Shown in pieces: positions 8,349-15,590 of a stretch of 23,808 bases of DNA (position 1 is its first letter; each line of letters opens with the position of its first letter). Where the stretch lies: contig JAZREJ010000025.1 in the NCBI GenBank assembly GCA_045660745.1, positions 1 to 23,808 on the forward strand, written 5' to 3'. The stretch comes from RGIG6353 sp045660745 (GTDB taxonomy: Bacteria; Bacillota; Clostridia; Oscillospirales; SIG627). The translations under genes and the position numbers were made by a program. The notes beneath the pieces are model-generated. The model was given only the letters and a program-made list of their open reading frames with translations, did not search any database and had not been told where the DNA came from.

Positions 8349-9277
8349 CAGTCAAGTTCCTTTGCAATACTTATGATTTTTTTAAGCCTGTGATTGAGCC
8401 CCGATCGTGAAAGATTCGTTTCCTCATCAAGAAGACAAAGCTCCGAGAGGGATGCATCGGGATACGCAAGTCTCAGCTCAGCGACGTGACGAAGCTCCTC
8501 TGAAAGAGTATTCCACACACCGCGCTCTTTTATTTTTCCAACCGCCATTTTAAGCTCAACAAAAGCGGAAACAGTCTTCCGCACGTTTGCGTTTTCGCAA
8601 TTACAGCTTCGGTTGAGGTTGTTTTTTATCTCTTTTTCGATGCTCTTTTCTATAACATCAAGTGCAAAGCGCCCCGCTCCCATTTCGGTAAACAGGTCGG
8701 AAATACGCTCGCTCCCCTTTATGTAAACGATATAATCCGAACGCCGCTTTATCAGGCGAGCCTCTTTCCCTTCAACAAGAAGGAAAGAAAAGAGAGCCTC
8801 TGCAAAGCTTTCGCCGGGAGTTATAAACTCGACGTGATAGCTGATGTCGGGGTCTGTCACGGTACCGCAGGCAAGAAAAACACCTCTCAAAAAAAGCTCG
8901 GTGCAGGACGGACAGGATATAAAGTCCGACAGATCAAAAGGTGATTCAAGACGCGCAAAAAACGCATCCACCCCTTTGCCTTTAAGAGTCACCTCAAAAA
9001 GCGTTTTATTTCTGTAGGTCTTTTCGCAGACCTCTGTGTCAAAGTGCATAACGTTCATAAAAAGATAGGTCAAAAGCTCGGAAAACGGCTCGGAGTCTAC
9101 CGTCAGAACGTTATTCGAAAGCTTGTGCTTTTTAGAGAAAATGAGCGCGCCCGACAAAAATGCTTCGGCACAGCAACGGCTGAGCTTTTTATCTCTTCCG
9201 CTCTTTGAAAAGCCCGCATCAAGACTTGTTCGCTCGCAAAGATACTCCTTTACCTCGGAGCTGTAGGTCCCCTTCAT
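8348..9277 (-). CDS. whiA: WhiA, DNA-binding regulator linked to cell division
   Basis: WhiA has a degenerate LAGLIDADG homing-endonuclease-like N-terminal domain and a C-terminal helix-turn-helix. In Actinobacteria it activates sporulation and division genes; in Bacillus it affects division and chromosome segregation. The protein is 309 residues, the usual length. The C-terminus (about 270-309) carries the typical HTH pattern, with residues PDASLSELCLL followed by SRSGLNHRLKK. I chose ATG 9277 because GAGAGAGG lies about 8 nt upstream; it also overlaps the murB stop as TGATG. A GTG at 9286 would add three residues but has poorly spaced SD. No rapZ or yvcK precedes it, contrary to the usual Firmicutes order. 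Confidence 0.95.
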   Translation of the reverse strand: MKGTYSSEVKEYLCERTSLDAGFSKSGRDKKLSRCCAEAFLSGALIFSKKHKLSNNVLTVDSEPFSELLTYLFMNVMHFDTEVCEKTYRNKTLFEVTLKGKGVDAFFARLESPFDLSDFISCPSCTELFLRGVFLACGTVTDPDISYHVEFITPGESFAEALFSFLLVEGKEARLIKRRSDYIVYIKGSERISDLFTEMGAGRFALDVIEKSIEKEIKNNLNRSCNCENANVRKTVSAFVELKMAVGKIKERGVWNTLSEELRHVAELRLAYPDASLSELCLLDEETNLSRSGLNHRLKKIISIAKELD

Positions 9278-10209
9278 CAGATGCACCTCTCTCCCGTTTC
9301 CGAAAGATACCGAACCTCGCTCTCAAGCATAACTCCGTATTTTTCAAAAACCGCGTCTTTCACACGGCTCATGAGAACAAGAACGTCGCGACAGGTAGCG
9401 TCTTTTCGGTTTATAACAAAGCCAGAATGCTTTTCGGATACCTGTGCACCGCCAACACTGAGTCCTTTAAGTCCCGCATCCTCGATAAGCTTTGCGGCAA
9501 AATAACCCTTAGGGCGTTTGAACGCAGAGCCGGCACTGGGATATTCAAGAGGCTGTTTCTCGCGTCGTCGGGTAAGAAGCTCCTCACAACGCGACACTAT
9601 ATTCTTCGGGTCATCGCAGGTCAATGCAAGCTCCACCGAAAGAACGATCTCACTTTTTTCAAAGAACCGTGAATGTCGGTAGGAAAAAAGTGCCTCCGTC
9701 CTTTTAACTGTTATTATTCCGTTCTCGGGAGAATAGCACTTGCAGGACACGAGCACGTCTGACATTTCTCCGCCGTAAGCTCCCGCATTCATAACAACGC
9801 CGCCTCCGACGCTTCCCGGTATACCGCAAGCAAACTCAAGACCCGAAAGCCCTTGTGCTGCCGCCTGTCTTGAGAGAGCAGTAAGTCCGACTCCCGCCTC
9901 GGCAACGACCGTGTTCCCCGAAAAGCTCACCTTATCAAGTCTTTCGCAAAACACCGCTACTCCCCTGTAGCCCTCATCTGACACAAGCAGATTGGAGCCG
10001 CGTCCGAAGACGTAAAACGGAATGTCGGCATTCTTTAAAAGCTTGAGGATATATTCAAAATCTTCTATGCTTTCGGGAAAGACCCCCGCGTCCGCAGGAC
10101 CTCCTATTTTGAAGGAGGTCTTTTTGGACAGCGGGACGTTTTCTTCCACACTTATATTTCTTCCGCTTTCTTCAAGAATCCTTGAAATACTTGCAAAATA
10201 ATTTGTCAT
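9277..10209 (-). CDS. murB: UDP-N-acetylenolpyruvoylglucosamine reductase MurB
   Basis: NADPH-dependent flavoenzyme that reduces UDP-GlcNAc-enolpyruvate to UDP-MurNAc, the second committed step of peptidoglycan precursor synthesis, cytoplasmic. The 310-residue protein has the FAD-binding motifs GRGSNLLVSD (69-78) and GIPGSVGGGVVMNAGAYGGE (129-148). The substrate/catalytic region includes Y177-R178, the G227-S228-A-F proton-donor serine, and the C-terminal E298 in SEVR. All three catalytic positions are intact, and the short type II layout is typical of Firmicutes. The ATG overlaps the upstream ROK kinase stop (ATGA), with GGAG 7 nt upstream. The stop overlaps whiA. Confidence 0.97.
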   Translation of the reverse strand: MTNYFASISRILEESGRNISVEENVPLSKKTSFKIGGPADAGVFPESIEDFEYILKLLKNADIPFYVFGRGSNLLVSDEGYRGVAVFCERLDKVSFSGNTVVAEAGVGLTALSRQAAAQGLSGLEFACGIPGSVGGGVVMNAGAYGGEMSDVLVSCKCYSPENGIITVKRTEALFSYRHSRFFEKSEIVLSVELALTCDDPKNIVSRCEELLTRRREKQPLEYPSAGSAFKRPKGYFAAKLIEDAGLKGLSVGGAQVSEKHSGFVINRKDATCRDVLVLMSRVKDAVFEKYGVMLESEVRYLSETGERCI

Positions 10210-11171
10210 GCATTCACTCCAAGCATAGCCGCACCGATGATTCCCGCATCGTTACGAAGCTCTGCGATAACTACCTTCGTGGGAGGTACGCAGTCGGAAA
10301 GCGCTGTGTAAACTTCCTTTGAAACAAGCTCAAGAAGAGGCTTGAGAAGTGTGTCACGCTCATTGCTGATACCGCCGCCGATGCTAAGTACCTCGGGCTC
10401 AAAAATATTGATTATGTTAGTGATTCCGCAAGCAAGATAGGAAATATACTCGTCAACTACAGCCTTGCCCCACTCATCTCCGGCACGCATAGCATCAAAG
10501 GAGGTTCTGCCGTTAACTCTTGAAAGGTCTCTTCCGCATATCTCCCACATACGGCTTTCGGGATGCTTTTCCATCATCTGACGGGTCATACGCACAAGCG
10601 CTGTAACAGACGCATATGCCTCGAAGCACCCGCGTCTTCCGCAGGTACAGGGCTCGCCGTCCTTAACTATAACGATATGTCCGAGTTCGGCGCCCGCAAA
10701 GTTGAAGCCCGAATACACCTTGTGGTCGATTATAACACCGCCTCCAACACCTGTGCCTAGTGTTACCATGACAGAAGTATTGTAGCCCTTAGCGGCACCT
10801 ACCTCAGCCTCACCCTTTGCAGCGGCATTTGCGTCGTTTTCAATGCTGAGCTTTTCGATTCCCGTGAGCTCACGGAGCTTTGCAACAACGGGATATGCGT
10901 TGAGAGAAGGGATGTTATTTGAGCATTCGACAACACCCTTTCTGCTGTCGCAAACACCGGGTGATGCGATTCCGCAAAAATCCACTTCGGAAATGGAAAT
11001 GCCTGCCTTGGCACATACATCGAAGCAGCACTTTGCCATATCGGCAACTATTTCGTCACCGCTTCTCTGTGCAAGTGTAGGTACGGATACCTTCTCACGA
11101 ATATTTCCGTTTTCGTCAACAAGTCCTACAGCGATATTAGTACCGCCAAGATCAATTCCAATAAGATTCAT
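10206..11171 (-). CDS. ROK-family sugar kinase (probable glucokinase)
   Basis: Probably phosphorylates glucose or a related hexose with ATP in the cytoplasm. The 321-residue protein opens with the ASKHA phosphate motif (D7-L-G-G-T). It has the catalytic D113 in ENDANAAA, GTGVGGG (139-145), and the ROK zinc site H155 ... C165-T-C167-G-R-R-G-C172-F-E. There is no N-terminal HTH, so it is a kinase rather than a ROK repressor. The start has GGAGG 7 nt upstream, 18 nt after the hprK stop. Its place right behind hprK suggests co-expression of sugar phosphorylation and PTS control. Substrate specificity (glucose, N-acetylmannosamine, fructose) cannot be settled from sequence alone. Confidence 0.93.
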   Translation of the reverse strand: MNLIGIDLGGTNIAVGLVDENGNIREKVSVPTLAQRSGDEIVADMAKCCFDVCAKAGISISEVDFCGIASPGVCDSRKGVVECSNNIPSLNAYPVVAKLRELTGIEKLSIENDANAAAKGEAEVGAAKGYNTSVMVTLGTGVGGGVIIDHKVYSGFNFAGAELGHIVIVKDGEPCTCGRRGCFEAYASVTALVRMTRQMMEKHPESRMWEICGRDLSRVNGRTSFDAMRAGDEWGKAVVDEYISYLACGITNIINIFEPEVLSIGGGISNERDTLLKPLLELVSKEVYTALSDCVPPTKVVIAELRNDAGIIGAAMLGVNA

Positions 11172-11189
11172 AATAATTCCTCCAAAATT

Positions 11190-12131
11190 TTATCTGTTTT
11201 CTTCCTCTGAGAGTCCTATTCCCATGAGTTTTTTGTTAAATTCAACCGCCGTATCATATCCCATTTTCTTTTGGCGATGATTCATTGCGGCAATTTCTAT
11301 AATAACCGCAAGGTTACGTCCGGGTTTTACGGGAACCGTGATGCTGGGTATCTTTATGCCCATAAAATCCATGTACTCGGTCTCAAGCCCGAATCTGTCG
11401 TAGAATTTGTCCTTGTCCCACTGCTCAAGGTTTATTACAAGGTCTATCTTTTCGGTGTTCTTAACAGCACCCATACCGAATATTCGTCTGACGTCAACTA
11501 TTCCGATTCCGCGAAGCTCGATGTAGTGGCGTATAAGCTCGGGTGCCGAGCCTACAAGCGTTTTTTCCGAAACCTTGCGTATCTCAACGGCATCGTCGGC
11601 AACAAGTCTGTGTCCTCTTTTTACAAGCTCGATTGCCGCCTCGCTCTTACCTATACCGCTGTCTCCGACGATAAGGATACCTTCGCCGTATACCTCAACG
11701 AAAACGCCGTGACGCGATATCATCGGGGCAAGCTTTACGTTAAGAGATGAAATAAGATTTGCGACAAGTGCCGTTGTCTTCTCTTGCGTGATAAGGAGCG
11801 GCACCTCATACTTTTCCGCTATCTCAACAGTACCGTCAACCACCCTGTCATTATGAGAAAAAACAACACAGACGGGTTTATTTGAAAAATAATTATCAAG
11901 AAGCCGAATCTGCTCGTCGGGCGGAAAGCTCTCGATAAAAGCCCTTTCAAGACGTCCGATAAGCTGTATTCTCCCGCTCTCGAAAAATTCAAAATATCCT
12001 GCGAGCTGAAGTCCCGGCCGATTTATTTCGGGGCGTGTTATCTTAATCTCTCTTCCGTTTTCAGGCAAATACAAAGGGGTCAGAGAAAACTCGTCTATTA
12101 TTTCTCCGAGTGTACAGTAAGCGTCGTTCAT
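11190..12131 (-). CDS. hprK: HPr kinase/phosphorylase
   Basis: Phosphorylates HPr and Crh at Ser46 and reverses the reaction, controlling carbon catabolite repression in low-GC Gram-positives. The chosen product is 313 residues. The N-terminal domain (1 to about 130) is followed by the catalytic domain with H141, the Walker A loop G156-D-S-G-I-G-K-S163, paired D179-D180, and the HprK signature E205-L-R-G-I-G-I-V-D-V ending in GAV at 221-223. A frame extension reaches 12161, but an optimal AAGGAGG (12137-12143) lies 5 nt before ATG 12131. First gene of the long minus-strand operon, with its own promoter at 12165-12193. Confidence 0.96.
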   Translation of the reverse strand: MNDAYCTLGEIIDEFSLTPLYLPENGREIKITRPEINRPGLQLAGYFEFFESGRIQLIGRLERAFIESFPPDEQIRLLDNYFSNKPVCVVFSHNDRVVDGTVEIAEKYEVPLLITQEKTTALVANLISSLNVKLAPMISRHGVFVEVYGEGILIVGDSGIGKSEAAIELVKRGHRLVADDAVEIRKVSEKTLVGSAPELIRHYIELRGIGIVDVRRIFGMGAVKNTEKIDLVINLEQWDKDKFYDRFGLETEYMDFMGIKIPSITVPVKPGRNLAVIIEIAAMNHRQKKMGYDTAVEFNKKLMGIGLSEEENR

Positions 12132-12164
12132 AAAGTCCTCCTTTGTGAATGTGTTATACATCTT

Positions 12165-12193
12165 ATTATACTATAAACTATTTAAAATTACAA
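12165..12193 (-). promoter_or_regulatory. Sigma-A promoter of the hprK-to-tadA operon
   Basis: Minus strand: -35 TTGTAA (12188-12193), 17-bp spacer, perfect -10 TATAAT (12165-12170). Predicted initiation near 12158 gives a leader of about 27 nt before the hprK ATG. It is the only clear promoter I found ahead of the nine genes; no clear internal promoter was noticed. Confidence 0.8.
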
Positions 12194-12282
12194 TAAAATT
12201 TTATCTCTTTAGAGAAAAATTTAACAATTATTCGGAATATTTTTTCAAAAAATTCATTTTGTTTTTAAAAAGTCAAAAAAAT

Positions 12283-12304
12283 AAGGACATCCGAAGATGT
12301 CCTT
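12283..12304 (-). terminator. Intrinsic terminator of the DUF975-type gene
   Basis: A perfect 9-bp stem (AAGGACATC at 12283-12291 with GATGTCCTT at 12296-12304) has a UUCG tetraloop when read on the minus strand. It is followed by ATTTTTTG. It lies 9 nt after the stop of the gene at 12314-13093. It also insulates the hprK promoter from read-through. Confidence 0.9.
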
Positions 12305-12313
12305 TTGTTAAAA

Positions 12314-13093
12314 TCAATTTTTCTGTGCTTCTTGTGTATCGTTGTTTTGCGCAGACACGCCCTTGTCAAGCCTTACAAAAATCACCGCAAGGGTAGTAAG
12401 CATGAGCGCTCTTGCAAGAGCCTCTATCGGGAATGCAATAAAGCTCATTCCGGCAAAATCAAGAATGTACGCTCCGACTATAACGAGAATAAACTCAAGA
12501 AGTATCATGAAGGCTTCTTTCTTATGTCCTTTCATGAGTGCCCGGCTTTTTGAGAACGCCTTGAATATTCCGAGCTTCGGGTCAAGTGCAAAATAGAAGG
12601 GTGCCATGCAAAGCGCAAGGTACACAGGGAAAAATCCGACTATTATACCAAGCATGGAGGCAAGGTCAAGAAGAAGCATTATGACAGCACCCTTGATAAA
12701 TGCCGAAACGTTATCCATTCCCGAGAAGAACACTCTGAAGGAGCAAACTCTGTCGGCAGGAGTTCCGGCAAGCACGAGGAAATATCTGACAAGAAGATAC
12801 TGAAACGGCATATTTATAACGTTTGTCACAAGCATTATCACCTGTGCGATTGCGTAATCGTCAAGAAGTGCCGTTATCTTTGAGTACGACCCTGAGGCTT
12901 TATCGAGTGTCCCCGCAATAAAGCCCTCCAGCTCCTCATTTGTGACGGTAACCCCTTCAAACACCCTGTCGATCACAACGCCCGACACGATGCTCGGTAT
13001 GAGAGATGCTATTATAAGCATCATGAAGCAGGAAAAAATATGGGAATACACAGAATATTTCGCGTGTCCCTTAACTTGAAATTTAGGAAGCAT
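12314..13093 (-). CDS. Polytopic membrane protein, DUF975-like
   Basis: A 259-residue integral membrane protein with about five to six hydrophobic segments, near residues 20-42, 80-112, 130-165, 192-215 and 220-243. The stretch ending in SKSRALMKGHKKEAFMILLE (about 185-204) resembles the conserved 'S-x-x-LMKGHK' loop of DUF975 proteins, a family of unknown function common in Clostridia; this assignment is from memory of the motif only. The ATG follows GGAGG with only 4 nt spacing, slightly short but no better start exists. It is monocistronic: own extended -10 promoter at 13143-13151, own terminator at 12283-12304. No cysteine or catalytic motif stands out. Confidence 0.8.
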   Translation of the reverse strand: MLPKFQVKGHAKYSVYSHIFSCFMMLIIASLIPSIVSGVVIDRVFEGVTVTNEELEGFIAGTLDKASGSYSKITALLDDYAIAQVIMLVTNVINMPFQYLLVRYFLVLAGTPADRVCSFRVFFSGMDNVSAFIKGAVIMLLLDLASMLGIIVGFFPVYLALCMAPFYFALDPKLGIFKAFSKSRALMKGHKKEAFMILLEFILVIVGAYILDFAGMSFIAFPIEALARALMLTTLAVIFVRLDKGVSAQNNDTQEAQKN

Positions 13094-13142
13094 ATGACCT
13101 CCGAGATAAATTTGTTTGTAAAGCTTTCGTTATTTTATAAGT

Positions 13143-13151
13143 ATTATAACA
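13143..13151 (-). promoter_or_regulatory. Extended -10 promoter for the DUF975-like gene
   Basis: On the minus strand TGTTATAAT (13143-13151) is a perfect TGn-extended -10 box. No good -35 is present 17 bp upstream (ATAAAT), which is acceptable for extended -10 promoters. Predicted leader is about 43 nt. It is divergent from the tex promoter. Confidence 0.6.
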
Positions 13152-13188
13152 CGTAAAAATTTCTAATTTATGAATTTTTGAATATTTC

Positions 13189-13217
13189 TTGTATTTTACG
13201 TTATTTTGTGGTATAAT
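13189..13217 (+). promoter_or_regulatory. Sigma-A promoter of tex
   Basis: -35 TTGTAT (13189-13194), 17-bp spacer and perfect -10 TATAAT (13212-13217). Initiation near 13224 leaves a leader of about 20 nt containing GGAGGG before the ATG at 13245. Confidence 0.75.
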
Positions 13218-13244
13218 CCGCTCATATTCACATGGAGGGACAAT

Positions 13245-15389
13245 ATGAATTTTGCAAAAGTAATTGCCGAAGAATTTAACATCAAGGAGCTTCACGCTCA
13301 AAACGTCGTAAATCTTCTTGAAGAGGACAACACAGTTCCGTTCATTGCCCGTTACCGCAAAGAAATGACGGGAGCGCTGGACGATCAGGTCATACGAGAG
13401 ATATCCGAAAGGCTTACATATCTCAAAAATCTCGTTAAGCGCAAGGAAGAAGTGCTCTCATCTATTGATGAGCAGGGAAAGCTTACCGACGAGCTTCGTG
13501 ATGCCATCGAAAATGCTGCAACCTTAACAGAGCTTGAGGATATATACCGTCCGTACAAGCCGAAGAGAAAAACCCGTGCATCCGTTGCTCGCGAAAGAGG
13601 GCTTGAGCCTCTTGCCGAGCTTATCTTCTCACAGGAGATCAAGGAAGGCACACCCGAGGACTTTGCCGCAGAATACGTAAACGAGGAAAAGGAAGTCCCC
13701 GACTCCGCCGCAGCGATTGCAGGTGCACTTGATATCATTGCTGAAAATATTTCGGACAGTGCTGAATTCCGAGGAGAACTCAGACGTCTTCTCTTTGAGT
13801 ACGGTCAGATAGAGACCAAGGGTGCTGTCGAAGAGGATTCGGTATATTCAATGTACTACGACAGATGCGAAGCGATATCAAAGATACCTTCTCACAGAAT
13901 ACTTGCCATAAACAGAGGTGAAAAAGAGGATTTCCTCAAGGTCTCTCTCACTATGGACGAGTATACCGCAAAGAGTTATCTTTACAACAGAACACTCATC
14001 GAAGGAAGTATATTCACAAAGCTTGTGAAAGATGCCGTTGACGATTCCTATACAAGGCTTCTGTTTCCTTCGCTCGAGAGAGAAGTGCGTTCCATGATAT
14101 TCGACGATGCCTGTGAAAAGGCAATAACCGTATTTGAAGACAACCTTGAGAATCTTTTGCTTCAAGCACCATTAAAAGGAAAGACGGTCATCGGCTTCGA
14201 CCCAGGATACCGTACAGGCTGTAAGCTTGCGGTTGTCGATAAGACGGGCAAGGTACTTGACACCGCCGTTATCTTCCCGACAAAGCCTCAGGAAAAAATT
14301 GCCGAGAGCGAAAAGGTACTCATGTCTCTTATCAAAAAATATAACGCCGACGTTATCTCGATAGGCAACGGAACCGCATCCAAGGAAAGTGAGATATTCG
14401 TATCAAACATGATAAAGAACAACTCGCTTTCGGTAAAATACCTTATTACATCCGAGGCGGGTGCTTCGGTGTACTCGGCTTCTCCCCTTGCCGCAAAGGA
14501 ATTCCCCGATTTTGACGTTACCCAGCGAAGCGCGGTATCTATTGCCCGTCGCGTTCAGGACCCCCTTGCGGAGCTTGTAAAGATCGAGCCCCGCGCAATA
14601 GGCGTCGGACAGTATCAACACGATATGAAGCCCGCACGTCTTGACGAAGCGCTTGGCGGTGTCGTTGAAAACTGTGTTAACCGAGTAGGCGTAAATCTTA
14701 ACACAGCATCCTTTGCGCTTCTTTCCTACGTTGCAGGAATCAACGCAACCAGTGCTAAAAACATCGTTAAATACCGAGAAGAAAACGGTGAATTCGATTC
14801 TATTGAAAGCGTTAAAAAGGTGCCGAGAGTAGGCGACAAGGCATTTGAACAGTGTGCCGGATTTTTGAGAATTCCGGGAGGCGCGGAGCCTCTTGACAAT
14901 ACGGGAGTACATCCCGAATCCTACACTGCCGCAAGACAGCTTCTCAAAAAAGCGGGACATTCCTCCGACGATATCGGAACCGAAGGCTTCCCCCGTCTTT
15001 CAAGTGAGCTTGTAAGCTTTGACAAGGAGGAGCTTGCACGCGAGCTCGGGATCGGAGTTCCCACACTGCTTGACATCATCAAGGAGCTTGAAAAGCCCGG
15101 CCTTGACCTTCGCGACGACTTTGAGGAGCCGATTCTTTTGTCAGAAGTACTTGACATTTCCGATTTGCGCGAGGGTATGACTCTCACGGGAACCGTCAGA
15201 AACGTTTGCGACTTCGGTGCATTCGTTGACATCGGAGTGCATCAGGACGGACTTGTACACATATCCGAGCTTTCCGACAAATACATACGCCATCCGTCGG
15301 AAGCGGTATCCGTAGGCGACATTGTAAAGGTCAGAGTTTTATCCGCCGACCCGGTGAAGAAAAGAATTTCTCTTTCGATGAAAAGCTGA
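13245..15389 (+). CDS. tex: Tex-family RNA-binding S1 protein
   Basis: Tex/YhgF-like transcription accessory protein: binds nucleic acid and influences transcript fate; its exact role is still debated. The 714-residue product shows the family order. An N-terminal helical Tex region (1 to about 200) is followed by a YqgF/RuvC-like domain opening with VIGFDPGYRTG near 312-322. Next come the helix-hairpin-helix region (about 480-550) and a C-terminal S1 domain (about 640-710), with the S1 signatures FGAFVDIG and GLVHISEL. I chose ATG 13245 rather than an earlier in-frame codon at 13206 because GGAGGG lies 4-5 nt upstream and the product then begins like homologues. Single-gene unit with its own promoter. 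Confidence 0.95.
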   Translation: MNFAKVIAEEFNIKELHAQNVVNLLEEDNTVPFIARYRKEMTGALDDQVIREISERLTYLKNLVKRKEEVLSSIDEQGKLTDELRDAIENAATLTELEDIYRPYKPKRKTRASVARERGLEPLAELIFSQEIKEGTPEDFAAEYVNEEKEVPDSAAAIAGALDIIAENISDSAEFRGELRRLLFEYGQIETKGAVEEDSVYSMYYDRCEAISKIPSHRILAINRGEKEDFLKVSLTMDEYTAKSYLYNRTLIEGSIFTKLVKDAVDDSYTRLLFPSLEREVRSMIFDDACEKAITVFEDNLENLLLQAPLKGKTVIGFDPGYRTGCKLAVVDKTGKVLDTAVIFPTKPQEKIAESEKVLMSLIKKYNADVISIGNGTASKESEIFVSNMIKNNSLSVKYLITSEAGASVYSASPLAAKEFPDFDVTQRSAVSIARRVQDPLAELVKIEPRAIGVGQYQHDMKPARLDEALGGVVENCVNRVGVNLNTASFALLSYVAGINATSAKNIVKYREENGEFDSIESVKKVPRVGDKAFEQCAGFLRIPGGAEPLDNTGVHPESYTAARQLLKKAGHSSDDIGTEGFPRLSSELVSFDKEELARELGIGVPTLLDIIKELEKPGLDLRDDFEEPILLSEVLDISDLREGMTLTGTVRNVCDFGAFVDIGVHQDGLVHISELSDKYIRHPSEAVSVGDIVKVRVLSADPVKKRISLSMKS

Positions 15390-15405
15390 TTTTTAAAACA
15401 GCACA

Positions 15406-15421
15406 CCCTTATTTTTAGGGG
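15406..15421 (+). terminator. Weak possible terminator after tex
   Basis: CCCTTA (15406-15411), loop TTTT, then TAGGGG (15416-15421) pair over 6 bp with one G-U wobble. The following sequence is U-rich but interrupted (CTTTGGACTTTGTTTG). It is the only candidate in the 201-nt gap between tex and the next gene. Confidence 0.35.
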
Positions 15422-15494
15422 CTTTGGACTTTGTTTGTTCAAAAATTGTGCAACTTTTACATATGAAGCACTAAAAATTTGGAAAATAAACATC

Positions 15495-15523
15495 TTCACA
15501 AAATCAAGGTTTTCTGTTATCAT
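15495..15523 (+). promoter_or_regulatory. Promoter of the msmK-like gene
   Basis: -35 TTCACA (15495-15500), 17-bp spacer, -10 TATCAT (15518-15523). Both boxes match consensus at 5 of 6 positions. It predicts a leader of about 60 nt that contains a small hairpin (15548-15567) and AGGAGG. Confidence 0.6.
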
Positions 15524-15547
15524 TATAGAGTCAAAGTAATATGCTCG

Positions 15548-15567
15548 GGGTCAGAGGTCTGACTACC
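15548..15567 (+). repeat. Leader hairpin before the msmK-like gene
   Basis: GTCAG (15550-15554), loop AGGT, CTGAC (15559-15563), extended by two G-C pairs after a 2-nt bulge. It lies in the predicted 5' leader, 10 nt before the AGGAGG. It is not a terminator (no U-run) and does not cover the SD; it may stabilise the mRNA. Confidence 0.4.
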
Positions 15568-15590
15568 GGAATTTAATAGGAGGTTATTTC

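Noticed and set aside
9278..9286. GTG start for whiA giving three extra residues
   Set aside because: The SD (GAGAGAGG) is correctly spaced for ATG 9277 but too close to the GTG at 9286.
12132..12161. Ten-residue N-terminal extension of HPr kinase
   Set aside because: The extension would run through a perfect AAGGAGG placed 5 nt before ATG 12131, and homologues start near that ATG.
12194..12282. The very AT-rich stretch upstream of hprK as a possible origin or small RNA
   Set aside because: No DnaA-box cluster or structured RNA was visible; it is explained as promoter upstream sequence plus the T-tract of the adjacent terminator.
13083..13301. A 72-codon minus-strand frame across the divergent DUF975/tex promoter region
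   Set aside because: It overlaps both promoters and the start of tex, is very AT-rich and lacks an SD.
14403..14960. A 185-codon frame antisense to tex
   Set aside because: Wholly inside the conserved Tex core, with no initiation signal or family resemblance.
15424..15590. Riboswitch or T-box in the gap before the msmK-like gene
   Set aside because: Only a small bulged hairpin is present; no T-box sequence, no alternate terminator and too little structure for a known riboswitch class.
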